Below, piece after piece: positions 60,438 through 64,000 of a stretch of 64,000 nucleotides of DNA. The notes beneath the pieces were generated by a model that did no database searches, was not told the origin of the DNA, and worked only from the letters and a program-made list of their open reading frames with translations. The stretch is from positions 62,234-126,233 of the forward strand of contig DGXY01000119.1 in the NCBI GenBank assembly GCA_002396885.1, read 5' to 3'. Origin of the DNA: Akkermansiaceae bacterium UBA5020. GTDB taxonomy: Bacteria > Verrucomicrobiota > Verrucomicrobiia > Verrucomicrobiales > DEV007. The first letter of the stretch is position 1. Each line of letters begins with the position of its first letter. The position numbers were made by a program, and so were the translations under genes.

Positions 60438-61211
60438 TCAGCGTTGTCTGACCGCTTCGTCGAGCATGCGGTTGTAGATCTGCTGACGCTCCGGCATCCC
60501 GAGGCCGCGGTTGCGGTACTCGTACATTTTCACGTTGATGCTTTCGCGCTGCTCGACGGAGAGGCGGGAGATTTTCGAGACGACTTCGGGCGGGATCGTC
60601 TGGTTGTCGCCGTAGCCATCGGCCTTGAAGCCTTCTTTGATGTTGCGGGCGGCATTGCGGGCGTCGTTCATTTGGTCGGGCGTGAGGACCCGGGGATCCG
60701 GTCCGCCGTGGGGTTCGGTGCCGCCCCCGGCTGTTCCATTGCCGACCTGAGTGGAGACCGTGGCCCCGGCGACGACTTTCACGGGCGGGGGAGACTTCTC
60801 GTAACGGATCGAAAAGATCTCGCTGCCTCCGGCCATCTTGATCTTTGCGGTGAGTGTCTCGATGTCCGAAAAACTCCCCTTCACTTCGACGAGTTGCCAG
60901 CCTTCCGGACTGATCGCGTTTCGCGAAACCACGGAGGTTTTGCGTGTCTCCAGATCGAGGAGGGTGGCGACCGGCTCGGTGTCGATCCGGGCGACCCCGG
61001 TGATGATGAGGGATTTCGAGAGATCGAGGGTGCGGAGGAAAGGCGAATGCTGCCGCAGCGCCGCGAAGTGATCGGGGGTGACCTGACCGGGGAGGCCGAA
61101 GGGATCGGCGCCGGGAGTCTTTTGGCCTTGTGCCATTGCATCCACCGCGGGTAGCACCAAGGCGGCCGCGAAGAGGCAAGGGAAAAGCGAGAGCTGGCGG
61201 TCGGCGGTCAC
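60438..61211 (-). CDS. Secreted protein of unknown function
   Basis: A 257-residue exported protein. The signal peptide ends around residue 28 (DAMAQG). The N-terminal half has a beta-rich segment (FLRTLDLSKSLIITGVARIDT, VSRNAISPEGWQLVEVKG), then a Pro/Gly linker and a helical C-terminal part (LTPDQMNDARNAARNIKEGFKADG). It lies tail-to-tail with the DUF1592 gene. No family is recognised. Confidence 0.65.
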   Translation of the reverse strand: MTADRQLSLFPCLFAAALVLPAVDAMAQGQKTPGADPFGLPGQVTPDHFAALRQHSPFLRTLDLSKSLIITGVARIDTEPVATLLDLETRKTSVVSRNAISPEGWQLVEVKGSFSDIETLTAKIKMAGGSEIFSIRYEKSPPPVKVVAGATVSTQVGNGTAGGGTEPHGGPDPRVLTPDQMNDARNAARNIKEGFKADGYGDNQTIPPEVVSKISRLSVEQRESINVKMYEYRNRGLGMPERQQIYNRMLDEAVRQR

Positions 61212-61411
61212 GATCCGTCACTTTGCGCTGGAACGACGATGCGATCGAGTCACGGATTCGCGCGGGCGGGAGACTGAAGGCAGAGGAGGGTTCAAGAAGC
61301 GTAGCGGAAGGGTCGATTGTAGCGGTTGTAGCGAATATTCATTGCAGGCCAATGGGATTCGCTTAGTTTGTTGGCACGCTATCATCTGATCCACCAACCC
61401 GGTAGTCTCTC

Positions 61412-61867
61412 ATGCTCACGACACGTATGAACCGACTAGATCCCTCGTTGATCCCTGATGACGAGCTCGCGGAACTGGCCAGATTTTTCACGAAGCCCGA
61501 TCACGTGGCTTTGATCGATGGTCAGGGAAACCGCACGCATATTCCGGACGCCTTGTTCGGCCATCTCGCCCGGATCGTTAGGTTGATGTCCGAGCGCAAG
61601 GCCATCGTCATGATGCCTGAAGATGAAGCCTTCACGACCCAGGCGGCTGCCAATTATCTGGGCATGTCGCGGCAGTTCTTCGTGAACCTCCTCGAAAAAG
61701 GGGAAATCCCGTTTCATCGGGTTGGCACTCATCGGCGTGTGACCTTCAAGGATCTCCTCGACTATGAGAAGAAACGGGACAAGGCCCGTCGTGAGTCGAT
61801 GGACCGACTTGCCGACGAGGTTATCGCTGCCGGAAAGTATGACTCCGACTACGTGGGGGAGGAATGA
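61412..61867 (+). CDS. Antitoxin-like HTH protein (excisionase-type DNA-binding domain)
   Basis: A 151-residue protein with a basic helix-turn-helix of the excisionase/MerR type: TTQAAANYLGMSRQFFVNLLEKGEIPFHRVGTHRRVTFKDLLDYEKKR. The N-terminal 70 residues may be a dimerisation or toxin-binding region. The gene ends with an ATGA overlap with the PIN-domain gene. Together they form a predicted toxin-antitoxin pair with the HTH protein as antitoxin and autoregulator. An alternative start (61427) lies five codons downstream. Confidence 0.85.
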   Translation: MLTTRMNRLDPSLIPDDELAELARFFTKPDHVALIDGQGNRTHIPDALFGHLARIVRLMSERKAIVMMPEDEAFTTQAAANYLGMSRQFFVNLLEKGEIPFHRVGTHRRVTFKDLLDYEKKRDKARRESMDRLADEVIAAGKYDSDYVGEE

Positions 61868-62412
61868 GGGCCGACCATCAGGTCATCATCGACTCCTGTG
61901 TGCTTGCCAATTACGGGGTCTGCGATCTCCTTCTACGGCTGGCGGAACGGCCCCGTCTTTTCTCGCCTCATTGGTCCGAAGAGATCCTCTCCGAAGTTCG
62001 CCGGACACAGATTCATAAGCTGGGATGGGAGGAGGCTCTGGCGGATTCCTTTCAGCGGGAAGTCCGTGTGAATTTTCCGGAAGCGATCGTCACTGGTTAC
62101 GATTCGATTCTCCCTGCCATGACCAATGATCCTGGCGACCGGCATGTCCTTGCCGCCGAAGTAAAGGAAGGGTGCCCGTTGATTCTTACCTTCAACCTCC
62201 GTCACTTTCCCAGCGGGTCGATGGCTCCTTGGAAGATAGCGGCGCAGCATCCACAGGATTATCTGATCGTCCTCTACGAGATGGAACCGAAACGCATTGC
62301 CGCGTGTCTCGGAGAAATCGCAGGAAAGCGCAAGCTCGACATCGAAGATGTTTTGATCCGGCTTGGAAAGTCGCTTCCGGTCTTCGCGAATCGAATTCTC
62401 GACGATCTCTAG
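61864..62412 (+). CDS. PIN-domain toxin-like ribonuclease
   Basis: A 182-residue PIN-domain protein. IIDSCVLANYGVCD provides the first acidic residue (Asp10), HWSEEILSEV contributes Glu, and NDPGDRHVLAAEVKEG holds the acidic cluster typical of PIN nucleases. PIN toxins cleave RNA such as tRNA or mRNA. It is translationally coupled to the HTH antitoxin gene (4-bp overlap). Activity and target are inferred from the family. Confidence 0.85.
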   Translation: MRADHQVIIDSCVLANYGVCDLLLRLAERPRLFSPHWSEEILSEVRRTQIHKLGWEEALADSFQREVRVNFPEAIVTGYDSILPAMTNDPGDRHVLAAEVKEGCPLILTFNLRHFPSGSMAPWKIAAQHPQDYLIVLYEMEPKRIAACLGEIAGKRKLDIEDVLIRLGKSLPVFANRILDDL

Positions 62413-62452
62413 GTTTCTTATCACCCAACTCCCCCACCCTAAAAAACCAAAA

Positions 62453-62489
62453 CCCCACTCCGGCCGGGAGGAGGTCGGCTGGGGTGGGG
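62453..62489 (-). terminator. Terminator-like hairpin between the PIN gene and katG
   Basis: CCCCACTCCGGCC and GGCTGGGGTGGGG pair over 13 bp with two G-T wobbles and an 11-base loop. On the minus strand the stem is followed by a T-rich tract (TTTTGGTTTTTTAGGG), so it terminates katG transcription. It is 39 bp after the katG stop. Confidence 0.75.
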
Positions 62490-62527
62490 CGGGAATCAGG
62501 GTTGCCCCTGAAAGGTTTTTGGTAATG

Positions 62528-64000
62528 TCAGGACTTCAGGTCGAAGCGGTCGGCGTTCATCACCTTGGTCCAGGCAGCGACGAAATCGTCGACGAACTTC
62601 CGTCCGGCGTCGGCGCTGCCGTAGACTTCGGCGATGGCGCGGAGCTGGGAGTTCGATCCGAAGACGAGGTCGACGGAGGTGGCGGTCCATTTGAGATCGC
62701 CGGTCTTGCGGTCGCGACCTTCGTAGAAGTGCTCACAGACGGGGGAGACTTTCCATTCGGTGCCCATGTCGAGGAGGTTCACGAAGAAATCGTTCGTGAG
62801 CTGGCCGCGGCGGGCGGTGAAGACACCGAGGTCGGGGTGACCCGCATTGGTGCCGAGCACGCGCATGCCGCCGACGAGCACGGTCATCTCGGGAGCGGTG
62901 AGATTCAGCAACTGGGCCCGGTCGACAAGGGTCTCGGGGGCGGGGCGATCGAGTTCCTTGCCGAGGTAGTTGCGGAAGCCGTCCTGCTTCGGCTCGAGCA
63001 CGGCGAAGGAGGCGGTGTCGGTCATCTCCTGGGTCGCGTCGGTGCGGCCGGCGATGAAGGGCACCGTCACTTCGTGCCCGGCCTTCTTCGCGGCCTCTTC
63101 GATCGCGGCGCTGCCGCCGAGAACGATGAGGTCGGCGAGAGATACCTTCTTGCCGCCGCTCTGCGCGGCGTTGAAGTCGGCCTGGATTTTTTCGAGGGAG
63201 GCGAGGACTTGGGCGAGTTGCTCGGGTTGGTTCACCGCCCAATCCTTCTGCGGGGCGAGACGAATGCGGGCGCCGTTCGCGCCTCCGCGCAGATCGGAAC
63301 CACGGAAGGTCGCGGCAGAGGCCCAGGTGGTCGAGACGAGCTGGGAGGTCGTCAGCCCGGAGGCGAGGATCTGCTGCTTGAGCGAGGTGACGTCGGCGTC
63401 GTTGACGAGTTCGTGATCGACGGCGGGGACGGGGTCCTGCCAGATGAGGGCTTCCTTCGGCACTTCGGGGCCGAGGTAGCGGGCCATCGGTCCCATGTCG
63501 CGGTGGGTCAGCTTGTACCAGGCTTTGGCGAAAGCGGTCTCGAACTCCTTCGGATTTTCGAGGAAACGCTTCGTGATCTTGGCGTATTCGGGATCCATCT
63601 TCAGGGCCAGGTCGGTCGTGAACATGATGGGCTGGTGGCTCTTCGCGGGATCGTGGGCATCCGGCACGGTGCCTTTGCCGGCACCTTCCTTGGGCACCCA
63701 CTGCTTTGCTCCGGCGGGGCTTTTGGTCAGCTCCCACTCGTAGGCGTAAAGGTTCGACAGATACAGGTGCGACCAGCGGGCCGGTGCGCTCGTCCAAGCA
63801 CCTTCGAGTCCGCTCGTGATGGTGTCGCCGGCGTTGCCTTTGCCATACTTGTTTTTCCAGCCGAGGCCCTGCTCCTCGAGCGGGGCACCCTCGGGCTCGG
63901 CTCCAACATTTCCTTCAGGGGTGGTGGCTCCGTGGGCTTTCCCAAAGGTGTGACCGCCGGCGATGAGGGCGACGGTTTCCTCGTCGTTCATGGCCATGCG
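62528..64000 (-). CDS. katG: Catalase-peroxidase KatG, C-terminal portion
   Basis: Heme enzyme that destroys hydrogen peroxide. The window contains 490 codons from the proximal heme side to the end; the N-terminal part, including the distal heme pocket, lies beyond the right edge. MAMNDEETVALIAGGHTFGKAHGA carries the proximal His and the Met of the expected Met-Tyr-Trp adduct region. Later conserved blocks are AWYKLTHRDMGPMARYLGP, LVSTTWASAATFRGSD, RGGANGARIRLAPQ, and the end VAAWTKVMNADRFDLK. No katG-linked regulator is visible. Confidence 0.97.
   Translation of the reverse strand, partial: RMAMNDEETVALIAGGHTFGKAHGATTPEGNVGAEPEGAPLEEQGLGWKNKYGKGNAGDTITSGLEGAWTSAPARWSHLYLSNLYAYEWELTKSPAGAKQWVPKEGAGKGTVPDAHDPAKSHQPIMFTTDLALKMDPEYAKITKRFLENPKEFETAFAKAWYKLTHRDMGPMARYLGPEVPKEALIWQDPVPAVDHELVNDADVTSLKQQILASGLTTSQLVSTTWASAATFRGSDLRGGANGARIRLAPQKDWAVNQPEQLAQVLASLEKIQADFNAAQSGGKKVSLADLIVLGGSAAIEEAAKKAGHEVTVPFIAGRTDATQEMTDTASFAVLEPKQDGFRNYLGKELDRPAPETLVDRAQLLNLTAPEMTVLVGGMRVLGTNAGHPDLGVFTARRGQLTNDFFVNLLDMGTEWKVSPVCEHFYEGRDRKTGDLKWTATSVDLVFGSNSQLRAIAEVYGSADAGRKFVDDFVAAWTKVMNADRFDLKS

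Overview
The window is GC-rich, densely coded chromosomal DNA that most resembles Verrucomicrobiota (PVC superphylum). This assignment is inference from gene families. The window carries a DUF1552 protein paired with a DUF1592-type multidomain cytochrome, a PVC-type propeller/heme-c dehydrogenase, DUF1080, sialate O-acetylesterase-like and SHD1-domain proteins, and many secreted proteins with Sec, Tat or lipoprotein signals. It holds about 50 protein genes, three tRNAs (Phe-GAA, Cys-GCA, Lys-CTT), a REP-associated transposase relic with its repeats, and several decayed genes.

Layout. 0-6.4 kb: the end of a class A penicillin-binding protein, an HTTM-like membrane protein, ileS, lspA and a rhodanese-fold protein that lacks the catalytic Cys. 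6.4-7.3 kb: REPIN-like repeats around a RAYT transposase pseudogene broken by one in-frame TAA; a fourth repeat copy sits at 16.1 kb. 7.4-8.9 kb: a tiny secreted ORF overlapping an RlpA-like lipoprotein gene, a DUF4404-like gene and a small cytochrome c. 8.96-10.54 kb: a 45-bp duplication of the 3' part of tRNA-Phe brackets a SUMF1-like gene, which has the geometry of a collapsed tRNA-integrated element. 10.6-19.3 kb: DUF1080, hom, a Pycsar-effector-like membrane protein, thrC, an amidohydrolase, a class V aminotransferase, transaldolase and an esterase. 19.7-27 kb: alaS, two secreted proteins of unknown function, an RlmM-like methyltransferase, tRNA-Cys, a sialate esterase-like gene and a zeta-toxin-like fragment. 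27-37.8 kb: rarD, a propeller/heme-c protein, a DUF885 peptidase, an SHD1 metallopeptidase, a VanZ-like protein and a GH71/99-like protein. 37.8-40.8 kb: gene fragments, a TGA-interrupted small membrane ORF and a SOUL-domain fusion protein, all abutting tRNA-Lys. 41-51 kb: clpX, phosphatases, esterases, a double metallopeptidase, a mini-lipoprotein between two hairpins and a mutarotase. 51.5-56.3 kb: a two-gene NAD-dependent formate dehydrogenase with odd repeats between the subunits. 56.6-64 kb: the DUF1552/DUF1592 pair, an HTH-PIN toxin-antitoxin pair and the C-terminal two-thirds of katG.

The genes fit an aerobic or microaerobic, Gram-negative-type heterotroph that uses complex sugars: an outer-membrane lipoprotein system, secreted carbohydrate-active and esterase-like enzymes, periplasmic c-type cytochromes, formate oxidation to NADH and peroxide defence. 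The most noteworthy signals are the RAYT/REPIN system with repeat ends that supply stop codons, the two tRNA-associated element scars, the solitary Pycsar-effector-like protein between hom and thrC, and the rearranged formate dehydrogenase locus.
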